From: Candidatus Omnitrophota bacterium
GTDB lineage: Bacteria > Omnitrophota > Gorgyraeia > JAGLLT01
DNA length: 12,697 bases
Assembly: GCA_030630095.1 (NCBI GenBank)
Contig: DAOVNW010000010.1
Location: forward strand, 1 to 12,697
Direction: 5' to 3'
Shown here in pieces: positions 1 through 6,444 of this stretch; position 1 is the first letter of the stretch, and every line of letters starts with the position of its first letter. A program made the translations under genes and the position numbers. Under the pieces are notes generated by a model. The model made no database searches. It had not been told where the DNA came from and worked only from the letters and a program-made list of their open reading frames with translations.

Positions 1-621
1 AGCTCCACTCTCAATTGCCTTTTTGGGCCCGGCTGTTCTTTTCTGATCATCCTTTTTATAGCCCGCCGGCCTTATGCCGGGACAGACAATAACAAAATCT
101 CTGCCGGCAATTTTTCTCGCTCCGGCCGCCTCTTTGGGTGAAAGCACCACTCCCCCTATGCCCGCCTTCCTGGCCAGCCTCACAAGGCGCGTAACCTGCT
201 CATCAACCGTGCCGCTTACATTTAACTCCTTTAAGCCCTTCCTATTAAAGCTTGAGAGCACCGTTACTCCTAAAATAACCGGGGGCTTTATCCCTATTTT
301 CCCGGCCTCTTCCACGGCAGCCCGCTGAGCCTCCCGCATCATTTTTGACCCGCCCTGCGTATGAACCGTAAACATAAAAACCTTTAATCTTGTAATCTGG
401 GCGGCCGTATTGGCAACAGTATTAGGAATATCGTAAAGCTTAAGGTCCAAAAAAACCCCGCGCTTAAATTTATGAACTGTTTCTATAATCCGGGGGCCGT
501 ATCTTGTAAATAACTGGGGGCCGATCTTAAAGATTTCTACTTCTTTATGAAGTTTCTTCAAGAGGCTCTCAGCTTCTTTCATAGTATCAACATCCAAAGC
601 CACAATAAGTTTTGATTTCAT
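1..621 (-). CDS. pyrF: Orotidine 5'-phosphate decarboxylase, C-terminus cut by window edge
   Basis: Cytosolic OMP decarboxylase converts OMP to UMP, the last step of de novo UMP synthesis. The frame is open from an ATG at 621 to the left edge, giving 207 visible residues that begin MKSKLIVALD. The family signature is clear: DLKLYDIPNT at residues 59-68 contains the catalytic Asp-Lys-x-x-Asp set (D59, K61, D64), FKIGP near residue 31 holds a ligand-binding lysine, and CPGIRP near 180-185 precedes the phosphate-binding end of the barrel. The visible part stops just before the expected final G-R-P phosphate motif, so only about 25-35 residues should be missing. The start lies 1 nt after the pyrD stop, with a weak AGGGA about 5 nt upstream, so it is surely co-transcribed and probably translationally coupled with pyrD. 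Identification is secure. Confidence 0.96.
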   Translation of the reverse strand, partial: MKSKLIVALDVDTMKEAESLLKKLHKEVEIFKIGPQLFTRYGPRIIETVHKFKRGVFLDLKLYDIPNTVANTAAQITRLKVFMFTVHTQGGSKMMREAQRAAVEEAGKIGIKPPVILGVTVLSSFNRKGLKELNVSGTVDEQVTRLVRLARKAGIGGVVLSPKEAAGARKIAGRDFVIVCPGIRPAGYKKDDQKRTAGPKKAIESGA

Positions 622-622
622 A

Positions 623-1546
623 TTATTCCCTGTTTATCTTTAATGTTCCAACGAGCCCGCTTATTTCTTCAATCCCTCTGGCAGCCATATATTTTTTAAT
701 ACCCTCTACTATTTTGAAGGTACTTCGTGGATCAATAAAATTTGCCGTACCGATTGAAACGGCATCCGCTCCCACGATAATAAACTCCAGCGCGTCTTCC
801 CAGTTCATAATGCCCCCCTGGCCGACAACAGGAATATCAACACAGGAGGCCGCTTCGTAAACCATTCTAAGCGCGATGGGTTTGATGGCCGGGCCGCTCA
901 GGCCGCCGGTAACATTGCCTAATTTTGGAACTTTTTTTTCTATATCCACCAACATACCGCCAAAGGTATTCACCAGCGAAATAACATCCGCTCCCGCTTC
1001 TTCCGCAGCCATGGCTATCTCTTTTATATCAGTTACATTGGGTGACAGCTTAACAATAAGGACAGCTTTAGTCTGCCTCCTTACGGCAGACACCACCTCT
1101 CTAACCCCCTCTTTGTCCTGGGAGAACATACGCCCTTTTTTCGACTTGACGTTAGGACAGGAAATATTCAACTCCAGGGCGGCAGTTTTTTCTTTATTTA
1201 AACGTTCGGCTAAACAGACATACTCTTCTACAGTATCGCCGGCAATACTAATAATAGCCGGCACTCTTAAGCTTCTTAAGTAAGGAAGTTTTTCCTCAAT
1301 AAAGCGGTCTATGCCGATATTTTCTAATCCTATAGCATTTAGCATACCGGAGGCAGACTCCGCTATTCTGGGGGGCGGGTTGCCGGAACGCGGCTTCAAG
1401 GTAACCGTCTTGGTCACTATAGCCCCCAGGCTGTTTACATCCACTAAATCTCCATACTCTGAGCCGCAGCCAAAAGTTCCCGAGGAAACCATAACCGGGT
1501 TGGCCATTTTAATCTTGCCTAATGTAACCGATAAATCTACTCCCAA
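623..1546 (-). CDS. pyrD: Dihydroorotate dehydrogenase, class 1B catalytic subunit
   Basis: FMN enzyme oxidising dihydroorotate to orotate; the class 1B form passes electrons through PyrK to NAD+. The 307-aa length and the N-terminal DLSV.LG.IK.xNPV..SSGTFG pattern fit the class 1 family. The catalytic base is a cysteine (C130 in ELNISCPN), as in class 1 and unlike the serine of membrane class 2 enzymes. The FMN-binding end shows VVGQGGI and GADAVSIGTAN. The start is a TTG at 1546: AGGTG lies at 1554-1558, 7 nt upstream, and the next ATG (codon 14) would remove the first strand. The gene overlaps the 3' end of pyrK by 10 nt, as expected for subunits made together. After the active-site loop the sequence reads KKGRMFSQDKE rather than the usual GG.xFG.DP, a mild divergence. 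Class 1B assignment rests mainly on the adjacent pyrK. Confidence 0.96.
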   Translation of the reverse strand: MGVDLSVTLGKIKMANPVMVSSGTFGCGSEYGDLVDVNSLGAIVTKTVTLKPRSGNPPPRIAESASGMLNAIGLENIGIDRFIEEKLPYLRSLRVPAIISIAGDTVEEYVCLAERLNKEKTAALELNISCPNVKSKKGRMFSQDKEGVREVVSAVRRQTKAVLIVKLSPNVTDIKEIAMAAEEAGADVISLVNTFGGMLVDIEKKVPKLGNVTGGLSGPAIKPIALRMVYEAASCVDIPVVGQGGIMNWEDALEFIIVGADAVSIGTANFIDPRSTFKIVEGIKKYMAARGIEEISGLVGTLKINRE

Positions 1547-2322
1547 ATTATATCACCTGCCTTAAAAACCGGGCCATCCTTGCAGGCCAGTTTATAGCCG
1601 TCTTTGGTCATTACAGCGCACCCCAAACAAACTCCTACTCCACAAGCCATCATCTCATCCATACTAACCTGGCTCTCCATTTTATACTCTCCGCTTAGCC
1701 GGGCAACAACCTTTAGCATAGGCCTTGGGCCGGCGGCAAAAATTTCCATCTCTTTATCTTTCTCTTTCCGTAAATAATTTTCGAGTACCTCTGTAATTTT
1801 AGACTTTATGCCCTCTGAACCGTCATCGGTAGCTGTAATTACATTTAGCTTCATATCTTTAAGTTCGCGACGGCACAGAACATCCCCGGCAGTAACCGCT
1901 CCCCTCATAAATACAACCTCTCTGCCCGCGTCAAGGAGTTTGCGGGACAAAAAAATCAGAGGCGCTATTCCTATGCCCCCCGCCACCACCAATGCCCTTT
2001 TAGAGCCAACATTACAATCAAAACCGTTTCCGAGCGGCCCAATTATGTCAAGCAAGCCTCCCTCTTTTTTTTCACTAAGCAGGGAGGTGCCCCGCCCCCT
2101 GACCTTGTATAAAATTTCAAGTACCCCATTGTCTATTGCATCACAAACCGCGAATGGCCTTCTTAAAAAAGGTTTATCAATTTCCTGCTGTACGCGCAGA
2201 TGAACAAACTGCCCCGGCCGCGCTTCCTCCGCGGCCTCCGGCGCCATAACCCTCAGTTTGAAACAGCCGCCGGCAGTTTTTTCATTACTAATAATTTTGA
2301 AGTTTCCCTGATGCATCATCAT
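1537..2322 (-). CDS. pyrK: Dihydroorotate dehydrogenase electron-transfer subunit (FAD/2Fe-2S)
   Basis: Flavoprotein partner of class 1B PyrD, moving electrons from FMN through a [2Fe-2S] cluster and FAD to NAD+. The 261-aa protein has the ferredoxin-reductase fold. RRPF (54-57) and GPLGNGF (95-101) mark FAD binding, and GGIGIAP (115-121) marks the NAD-binding domain. A C-terminal cysteine set C227-x4-C232-x2-C235-x11-C247, followed by KDGPVF, ligates the 2Fe-2S cluster and is diagnostic of PyrK. Three consecutive ATG codons (2322, 2319, 2316) make the exact start ambiguous by two residues, and no good Shine-Dalgarno is visible. The upstream nuclease gene ends only 4 nt away, so re-initiation or coupling is likely. 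The pairing with pyrD implies NAD+-linked, soluble dihydroorotate oxidation, suited to an anaerobe. Confidence 0.96.
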   Translation of the reverse strand: MMMHQGNFKIISNEKTAGGCFKLRVMAPEAAEEARPGQFVHLRVQQEIDKPFLRRPFAVCDAIDNGVLEILYKVRGRGTSLLSEKKEGGLLDIIGPLGNGFDCNVGSKRALVVAGGIGIAPLIFLSRKLLDAGREVVFMRGAVTAGDVLCRRELKDMKLNVITATDDGSEGIKSKITEVLENYLRKEKDKEMEIFAAGPRPMLKVVARLSGEYKMESQVSMDEMMACGVGVCLGCAVMTKDGYKLACKDGPVFKAGDIIWE

Positions 2323-2326
2323 TTTA

Positions 2327-3556
2327 TCAGAAAAGGCTTAACTGCTCTTCCTCTTTCTCCTTCTCCTTAAAAATCTTTATCTTTCCGTACTCACCGTCAT
2401 ATCCGGGACAAATCTCCACCTGCCTCCGCCTGACCCTCATTATACCTTCAGCTATTTTATACGGCAGAAACCTACGCAGTTCCTCCTCTTTAGCTTTAAC
2501 TAAAACGTTAAACTCCGACTTAAATCTGCCGACGATACTTTTATATTCATTCTCAACCGCCCGGGAATTAACTCCAACATTCTTTACCTCAGAAACTATT
2601 TCTCTTAGAGGTATCAGGCTCTTAAAAGGAATAAAGCTGTCACAGCTGTATCCTTCCTCCCTGTCACTTAATTCATCTACCCTGCGCATAACACCCACCG
2701 TTACCTCCCGGCCGCACTTAGGGCACTTATTGTTTAAGCTTATTGACTCTTTGGGGCTCAAACAGCAGCCGCAGTTTCTGTGGCCGTCATAGTGATACTT
2801 TCCTTCCTGTGGAAAAAATTCTATTGTATAACTAAATTTTTTATTGTCTTTTTCCTTAATTATATTCATTAACTCCCTGTAATCTAATGTTGAATTAAAG
2901 ACGTTGGCCTCTCTGGCAATGTTCATCGGTGAATGGGCATCAGAATTTGAAATCAAGGTAAACCTGTCAAGTTTACTCAGGCGCCAATTCATTGCCGGGT
3001 CACTGCTCAAACCTGTCTCCAGGGCATAGATATTTTCGATCTCCTCCTCAAAACACTCTTCAAGAGAATCAAAGCCCGTCTGAGAACCCAACAGGCCAAA
3101 CCAGGGAGTCCAGATGTGAGCCGGGATGATTATACAGTCTTCACTAATTGAAAGAATAATTTTAACCATCTCTTTTGAGTCAAGCTTTAATATAGGCCTG
3201 CCGTCAGAGAATAAACCGCCATACTCCCCGAGGGCGGCATTTATCTCTTTGACAATCTCAAAGCCGGGAGCGATAATAAGGTTGTGAATCCTTCTTGTCC
3301 TGCCCGCTTTATGGTAGATATTGTTTACCTCGGCGGTCAGGATATAGCTGATACCCTTGTAGTCATAGATACCGTACGACCTGAACTCCAGCTTATTTTT
3401 TAACTCTAAAAGCCACTGAGGATGGGTAAAATCCCCCGTGCCTAAAAGGTTTACCCCTTTAATCGCGGCAGCCATACTTAAATGGTCAATATCCATATTT
3501 TTGCTGGTTGCCCTTGAATATTTTGAATGGACATGAAAGTCAGCAACTATTTCCAT
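2327..3556 (-). CDS. Endonuclease Q-like PHP-family DNA repair nuclease with C-terminal clamp-binding motif
   Basis: Probable EndoQ, a family that nicks DNA 5' to deaminated bases (uracil, hypoxanthine, xanthine) and abasic sites. The 409-aa protein starts with a PHP metal-binding domain: DFHVHSKYSR (H8, H10), GTGD (D42), TAEVN (E76), RRIHN (H91), IIPAHIWTP (H147), ALETGLSSDPAMNWR (E180) and ISNSDAHS (D206, H208). It continues with YHYDGHRNC and a four-cysteine zinc finger, C262-x2-C265-x12-C278-x2-C281. These features in this order are those of EndoQ (the old TIGR00375 group), not of PHP phosphatases or polymerases. The protein ends EEEQLSLF; the last five residues (405-409) match the bacterial beta-clamp motif QL(S/D)LF. 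It sits 7 nt after the lipoprotein gene and 4 nt before pyrK. Family call is firm; activity and clamp binding are inferred. Confidence 0.9.
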   Translation of the reverse strand: MEIVADFHVHSKYSRATSKNMDIDHLSMAAAIKGVNLLGTGDFTHPQWLLELKNKLEFRSYGIYDYKGISYILTAEVNNIYHKAGRTRRIHNLIIAPGFEIVKEINAALGEYGGLFSDGRPILKLDSKEMVKIILSISEDCIIIPAHIWTPWFGLLGSQTGFDSLEECFEEEIENIYALETGLSSDPAMNWRLSKLDRFTLISNSDAHSPMNIAREANVFNSTLDYRELMNIIKEKDNKKFSYTIEFFPQEGKYHYDGHRNCGCCLSPKESISLNNKCPKCGREVTVGVMRRVDELSDREEGYSCDSFIPFKSLIPLREIVSEVKNVGVNSRAVENEYKSIVGRFKSEFNVLVKAKEEELRRFLPYKIAEGIMRVRRRQVEICPGYDGEYGKIKIFKEKEKEEEQLSLF

Positions 3557-3563
3557 CGGCCGG

Positions 3564-3854
3564 TCAATCTGTCATTTTCTCTATCTCTTCGATTTTGGCC
3601 TGAGCTTTTTTAGCATACTCAGTATACGGATAGTAGGTAACTACCTTTTTATAATACTCCATGGCAAAGGCGTAATCTTTAACCTTACACAACAGGTTGG
3701 CGCTATGGAGCCACTCCTCAGCCTGCGCCTTTTGCTTGCCCGCGAGCTCCCTGTATCTTACTCTGTTCTGCGTTCCCATGATACAGCCCAGGTTAGAAAC
3801 AAACATAGCACCGGCTAAAGCAAAAATAACCATCATCCGCGTAACTTTTTTCAT
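3564..3854 (-). CDS. Small TPR-containing exported protein, probable lipoprotein
   Basis: A 96-aa protein of unknown function. Residues 1-23 form a signal peptide (MKKVTRMM, then a hydrophobic VIFALAGAMFV) ending SNLGC; C24 would be the lipidated cysteine, but the lipobox is imperfect because Asn replaces Leu at -3. The mature part is basic and helical; residues about 46-90 (EWLHSANLLCKVKDYAFAMEYYKKVVTYYP and onward) resemble one tetratricopeptide unit plus a capping helix, as in BamD/YbgF-like outer-membrane assembly proteins, though far too short to be BamD. A six-G tract at 3863-3868 lies 8 nt before the ATG and probably serves as the ribosome site; a second ATG at 3858 is out of frame. 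It leads the endoQ-pyrK-pyrD-pyrF block with only 7 nt to the next gene, and its link to pyrimidine metabolism is not evident. Confidence 0.75.
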   Translation of the reverse strand: MKKVTRMMVIFALAGAMFVSNLGCIMGTQNRVRYRELAGKQKAQAEEWLHSANLLCKVKDYAFAMEYYKKVVTYYPYTEYAKKAQAKIEEIEKMTD

Positions 3855-4010
3855 TCATCTTACCCCCCGTGTTTATAAAAAGTTCTATCAATAATATTTA
3901 ACTTTAAATAACCAATAACCAAGTTATACCCTAATCCTATGTTTCACTTCTTATATCAAGACGTTCGCGTTCGCTCACTCTAAGGATTAAGACGCTCATT
4001 TTATTCGCTC

Positions 4011-4041
4011 TAAGGATTAAGTTTTTTTCACTTAATCCTTA
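4011..4041. repeat. Perfect 11-bp stem hairpin
   Basis: TAAGGATTAAG (4011-4021) and CTTAATCCTTA (4031-4041) are perfect complements separated by a 9-nt T-rich loop. The stem is AT-rich, and no U-tract follows it on either strand, so it is not a typical intrinsic terminator. Confidence 0.75.
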
Positions 4042-4077
4042 ACTTTACACTTAAGGTTCAACCTTATATGTAAAGTT
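4041..4077. repeat. Two-part hairpin, 9-bp and 6-bp stems
   Basis: AACTTTACA (4041-4049) pairs with TGTAAAGTT (4069-4077). After a 2x2 internal loop, TAAGGT (4052-4057) pairs with ACCTTA (4061-4066) around a 3-nt loop. It directly abuts the neighbouring 11-bp hairpin, so the two form adjacent stem-loops in the spacer. Confidence 0.7.
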
Positions 4078-4170
4078 AGGTTTCAATTCGTTACTCTTTT
4101 ACTTAATTTTTTGCTTTTTACTTAATCCTTAGAGCTTACCATCAATTTGTTACTGGTGAGCGTCTTAATC

Positions 4171-4190
4171 CCTGCCTACCGGCAGGCAGG
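4171..4190. repeat. GC-rich palindromic element CCTGCC-TACC-GGCAGG
   Basis: CCTGCC (4171-4176) and GGCAGG (4181-4186) form a 6-bp GC stem with a TACC loop, followed by a further CAGG. Its composition stands out sharply from the AT-rich surroundings. Similar CCTGCC/GGCAGG palindromes are, from memory, common in intergenic regions of many uncultured bacteria; I cannot verify copy number here. Confidence 0.55.
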
Positions 4191-4232
4191 CTTAATCCTG
4201 TTTTTTGCATTTTAGTTATTTTATTCTCTACC

Positions 4233-5516
4233 TTATAAAATTTCTCCATTTTCCATTACCAGGCGGCCTGAAAAAATTACTTCGGCTGCCCTGGCTTTCA
4301 GTTCCCTACCGATAAAGGCGGAGTTGGTACCTTTAGACTTAAAGTTTTCCTTTTTAACCACCCAGGATGTTGAAAGATCTATAACGGTTATATCGGCGGC
4401 GGCGCCCTCCTTTAAAGAACCTTTGTTTAATCCAAAAATTCCGGCAGGCCTTGCCGACATTTTATTTACCAACTCCCCTAAAGACAACACCTTTTCCTCA
4501 ACCAGGCCGTAAGACACACCCAGTGAGGTCTCAAGCCCGGTCATACCAAAAGGAGCTCTATCAAATTCCAGCTCCTTCTCGCTTTCCAGATGCGGCGCGT
4601 GGTCGGAGACAATAATGTCTATGGTATTATCAGCCAAAGCCTCCTTTATAGCGGCTATATCCTCTTTAGCCCTTAAAGGAGGGTTAACCTTAAAATTAGC
4701 ATCATACTCTTTTAACTCTTCATCAGAAAGACTAAAGTAATGAGGGCAGGTCTCAGCCGTAATCTTTACACCCTCCTTCTTTGCCTGCCTTATTAAAGCG
4801 ACAGACTCTTTACAGCTGACATGAGCTATATGAATACGCCCGGAGGTTCTCCTGGCCAGATTAATATCCCTGCCAACTATTATTGCTTCGGCTTCGGCGG
4901 GTATGCCCTTTAATCCCAACAAACTGCTCATATAGCCTTCGTTCATAACGCCGCCGGCAGAAAGCGCTTCATCTTCACAGTGGCAGATAATAATTAAACC
5001 GTACATATTGGCATACTCAAGAGCGTGCCTCATAAAACTACTATTTAAAATAGGGTGCCCGTCCTCGGAAAGGGCAACGGCGCCGGCCTTCCTTAGCTTA
5101 GCCGCTTCCGTAAGTTCTTTCTGTTCCATATTTTTAGTAACCGCGGCTATAGGGAGGATATCTACTAAGCCGATTTTCCTTGCTTCCGTATAGATATATT
5201 CCATATCCTGCTCGGAATCCAGGGGCGGATTGGTGTTGGCCATACAGGCAATTGCCGTAAAACCGCCGGCTGCTGCCGCCAGAGAACCGGTATAAAGGCT
5301 TTCTTTGTCTTCTCTGCCGGGTTCTCTCAAGTGAGTGTGCATATCTATTAAACCGGGAACAGCAACTTTACCTTTAGCGTTAATTACTTTTGCTTTCGGA
5401 GCTTTTATGCCCTTCGCGATTTTCTCAATAACACCTTTTTTTATTAGAATATCAAGCTCTTTGTCGAAATTATCCCCGGGGCTTATTACTCTTGCTCCCT
5501 TAACTAATAGATCCAT
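4233..5516 (-). CDS. pyrC: Dihydroorotase, type I (zinc metalloenzyme)
   Basis: Cyclises carbamoyl-aspartate to dihydroorotate, the third step of UMP synthesis. The 427-aa length fits the long type I (Bacillus-like) amidohydrolase family, not the roughly 345-aa E. coli type. Metal ligands are visible: H60 and H62 in DMHTHLREPG, D152 in SEDGHP (the bridging Asp of type I enzymes where others use carboxylated Lys), H179 in ICHCED, H232 in HIAHVSC, and the catalytic D305 in SDHAPH. Substrate-binding segments MANTNPP and KVNPPLR are also present, so the enzyme should be active. The ATG at 5516 lies inside pyrB (17-nt overlap) and has AGAGGA at 5522-5527, 6 nt upstream, so translation is coupled to pyrB. 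A repeat-rich spacer follows the stop codon. Confidence 0.97.
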   Translation of the reverse strand: MDLLVKGARVISPGDNFDKELDILIKKGVIEKIAKGIKAPKAKVINAKGKVAVPGLIDMHTHLREPGREDKESLYTGSLAAAAGGFTAIACMANTNPPLDSEQDMEYIYTEARKIGLVDILPIAAVTKNMEQKELTEAAKLRKAGAVALSEDGHPILNSSFMRHALEYANMYGLIIICHCEDEALSAGGVMNEGYMSSLLGLKGIPAEAEAIIVGRDINLARRTSGRIHIAHVSCKESVALIRQAKKEGVKITAETCPHYFSLSDEELKEYDANFKVNPPLRAKEDIAAIKEALADNTIDIIVSDHAPHLESEKELEFDRAPFGMTGLETSLGVSYGLVEEKVLSLGELVNKMSARPAGIFGLNKGSLKEGAAADITVIDLSTSWVVKKENFKSKGTNSAFIGRELKARAAEVIFSGRLVMENGEIL

Positions 5517-6444
5517 TTGTTTCCTCTTTTTGTAACAGCAAATATAAAACAGCCATCCTAACGGCTACACCGTTGGTTACCTGCTCAAGGATAACCGAAC
5601 GCGGCCCGTCTATAACATCCTGAGAAAGTTCAATGCCGCGGTTAACCGGCCCCGGATGCATAATTAAAACATCTTTTTTTGCTAACTTAATCTTCTCCTT
5701 GTCTATACCATACTCCCTTGAGTACTCTCTTAAAGTAGGAAAAAACCTTTCTTTCTGCCTCTCAAGCTGTATCCTGAGGGCCATTACCACATCGGCGCCC
5801 GCCAGGGCCTCCTTCAAGCTGGTGGTTACCTTAACAGGAAACCTTTCAATAAAGGGCGGCAAGAGGGTGGCCGGGCCGCAGACACAGACTTCCGCCCCCA
5901 ATTTGCTTAATCCCCAGATATTGCTTCTCGCTACCCGCGAGTGCAAAATATCTCCGACAATACTCACCTTCAATCCCTCTATTTTCTTTTTCTTCTGCCT
6001 TATGGTAAAAATATCGAGCAAACCCTGGGTAGGATGCTCATGGGCCCCGTCACCGGCATTTATTACCGGAACACTTACCTTCCCTGATAAAACACGGGGC
6101 GCTCCGGCTGAAGAGTGCCTTATTATAATCCCGTCTACGCTCATAGCCTCAATATTGCGGGCAGTATCTATCAGGGTTTCACCCTTTAAGACAGAACTGT
6201 TTGACGAATGTATGCTTACTACGTCAGCTGAAAGTCTTTTGGCGGCCAGCTCAAAAGAGGTTCGTGTGCGCGTTGAGGCTTCAAAAAACAGGGAGGCAAT
6301 GGTTTTCCCTCTTAGCGCCGGCACCTTCTTTATAGACCTGGTGGATATCTCCTTAAAAGACTCAGCCGTACGCAGGATGTGATTTATCTCCTCTTTAGAC
6401 AAAGATCCAAGCGTAAGCAGGTCGCGTTTCTTCCATTCACTCAT
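5500..6444 (-). CDS. pyrB: Aspartate carbamoyltransferase catalytic subunit
   Basis: Condenses carbamoyl phosphate with aspartate, the committed step of pyrimidine synthesis. The 314-aa protein has the carbamoyl-phosphate motif FFEASTRTRTSFE (STRTR at 57-61), the mobile-loop lysine near K87, HEHPTQGLLD (135-144), and the aspartate-domain motif MHPGPVNRG (262-270). These separate it from ornithine carbamoyltransferase, which lacks the PGPVNRG signature. The start codon overlaps the pyrR stop by one base (TAATG), with AGGTGG 7 nt upstream, a classic coupled junction. No pyrI regulatory subunit gene is adjacent, so control is probably transcriptional through PyrR, as in Bacillus. All key residues are intact. 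Confidence 0.97.
   Translation of the reverse strand: MSEWKKRDLLTLGSLSKEEINHILRTAESFKEISTRSIKKVPALRGKTIASLFFEASTRTRTSFELAAKRLSADVVSIHSSNSSVLKGETLIDTARNIEAMSVDGIIIRHSSAGAPRVLSGKVSVPVINAGDGAHEHPTQGLLDIFTIRQKKKKIEGLKVSIVGDILHSRVARSNIWGLSKLGAEVCVCGPATLLPPFIERFPVKVTTSLKEALAGADVVMALRIQLERQKERFFPTLREYSREYGIDKEKIKLAKKDVLIMHPGPVNRGIELSQDVIDGPRSVILEQVTNGVAVRMAVLYLLLQKEETNGSIS

Larger units (their letters stand above)
3978..4134. repeat. CTCTAAGGATTAAG repeat, two direct copies and one inverted copy
   Basis: The 14-mer CTCTAAGGATTAAG is present exactly at 3978-3991 and 4008-4021, and as its exact reverse complement at 4121-4134. Shorter copies of the core CTTAATCC occur at 4031, 4164 and 4191. Copies face each other, so the DNA or RNA can fold in several alternative ways. 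It is not a CRISPR: spacing is irregular and orientation is mixed. Confidence 0.8.
3984..4171. repeat. 15-bp terminal inverted repeats bounding a 188-bp segment (possible MITE-like element)
   Basis: GGATTAAGACGCTCA at 3984-3998 is matched exactly by its reverse complement at 4157-4171. The enclosed segment is non-coding, AT-rich and itself full of hairpins. The arrangement resembles a short non-autonomous element, but no target-site duplication is obvious and the same core motif also recurs inside and outside, so a nested repeat cluster is an equal explanation. Confidence 0.4.
3855..4232. other. Gene-free, repeat-rich AT-rich spacer between pyrC and the lipoprotein gene
   Basis: No credible coding sequence lies on either strand in these 378 bases. 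The core octamer GGATTAAG/CTTAATCC occurs six times (3984, 4014, 4031, 4121, 4164 and 4191), and the stretch holds several hairpins listed separately. No run of Ts follows any hairpin in the minus direction, so I see no standard terminator for pyrC, and I could not pick a convincing promoter for the downstream lipoprotein-endoQ-pyrKDF block. It may be an intergenic repeat element inserted into an ancestral pyr operon; read-through from pyrC remains possible. Confidence 0.7.

Noticed and set aside
876..1283. Plus-strand open frame opposite pyrD
   Set aside because: Antisense shadow of a well-supported gene, with no start signals.
3855..3960. Promoter for the lipoprotein-endoQ-pyrKDF block (TTGATA and TATAAC near 3925-3960)
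   Set aside because: The spacing between these hexamers is about 25 nt, too long for a sigma70 promoter; no better pair was found.
4011..4041. Intrinsic terminator for pyrC at the 11-bp hairpin
   Set aside because: The stem is AT-rich and no U-tract follows in the pyrC direction; T-residues are in the loop instead.
3978..4198. Repeated CTTAATCC/GGATTAAG motifs as a CRISPR array
   Set aside because: Repeats are too short, differently spaced and in mixed orientation; no cas genes are present.
5633..6382. Long plus-strand open frame opposite pyrB
   Set aside because: It is the antisense shadow of pyrB, which has all catalytic motifs; the antisense translation shows no recognisable family and no ribosome site.
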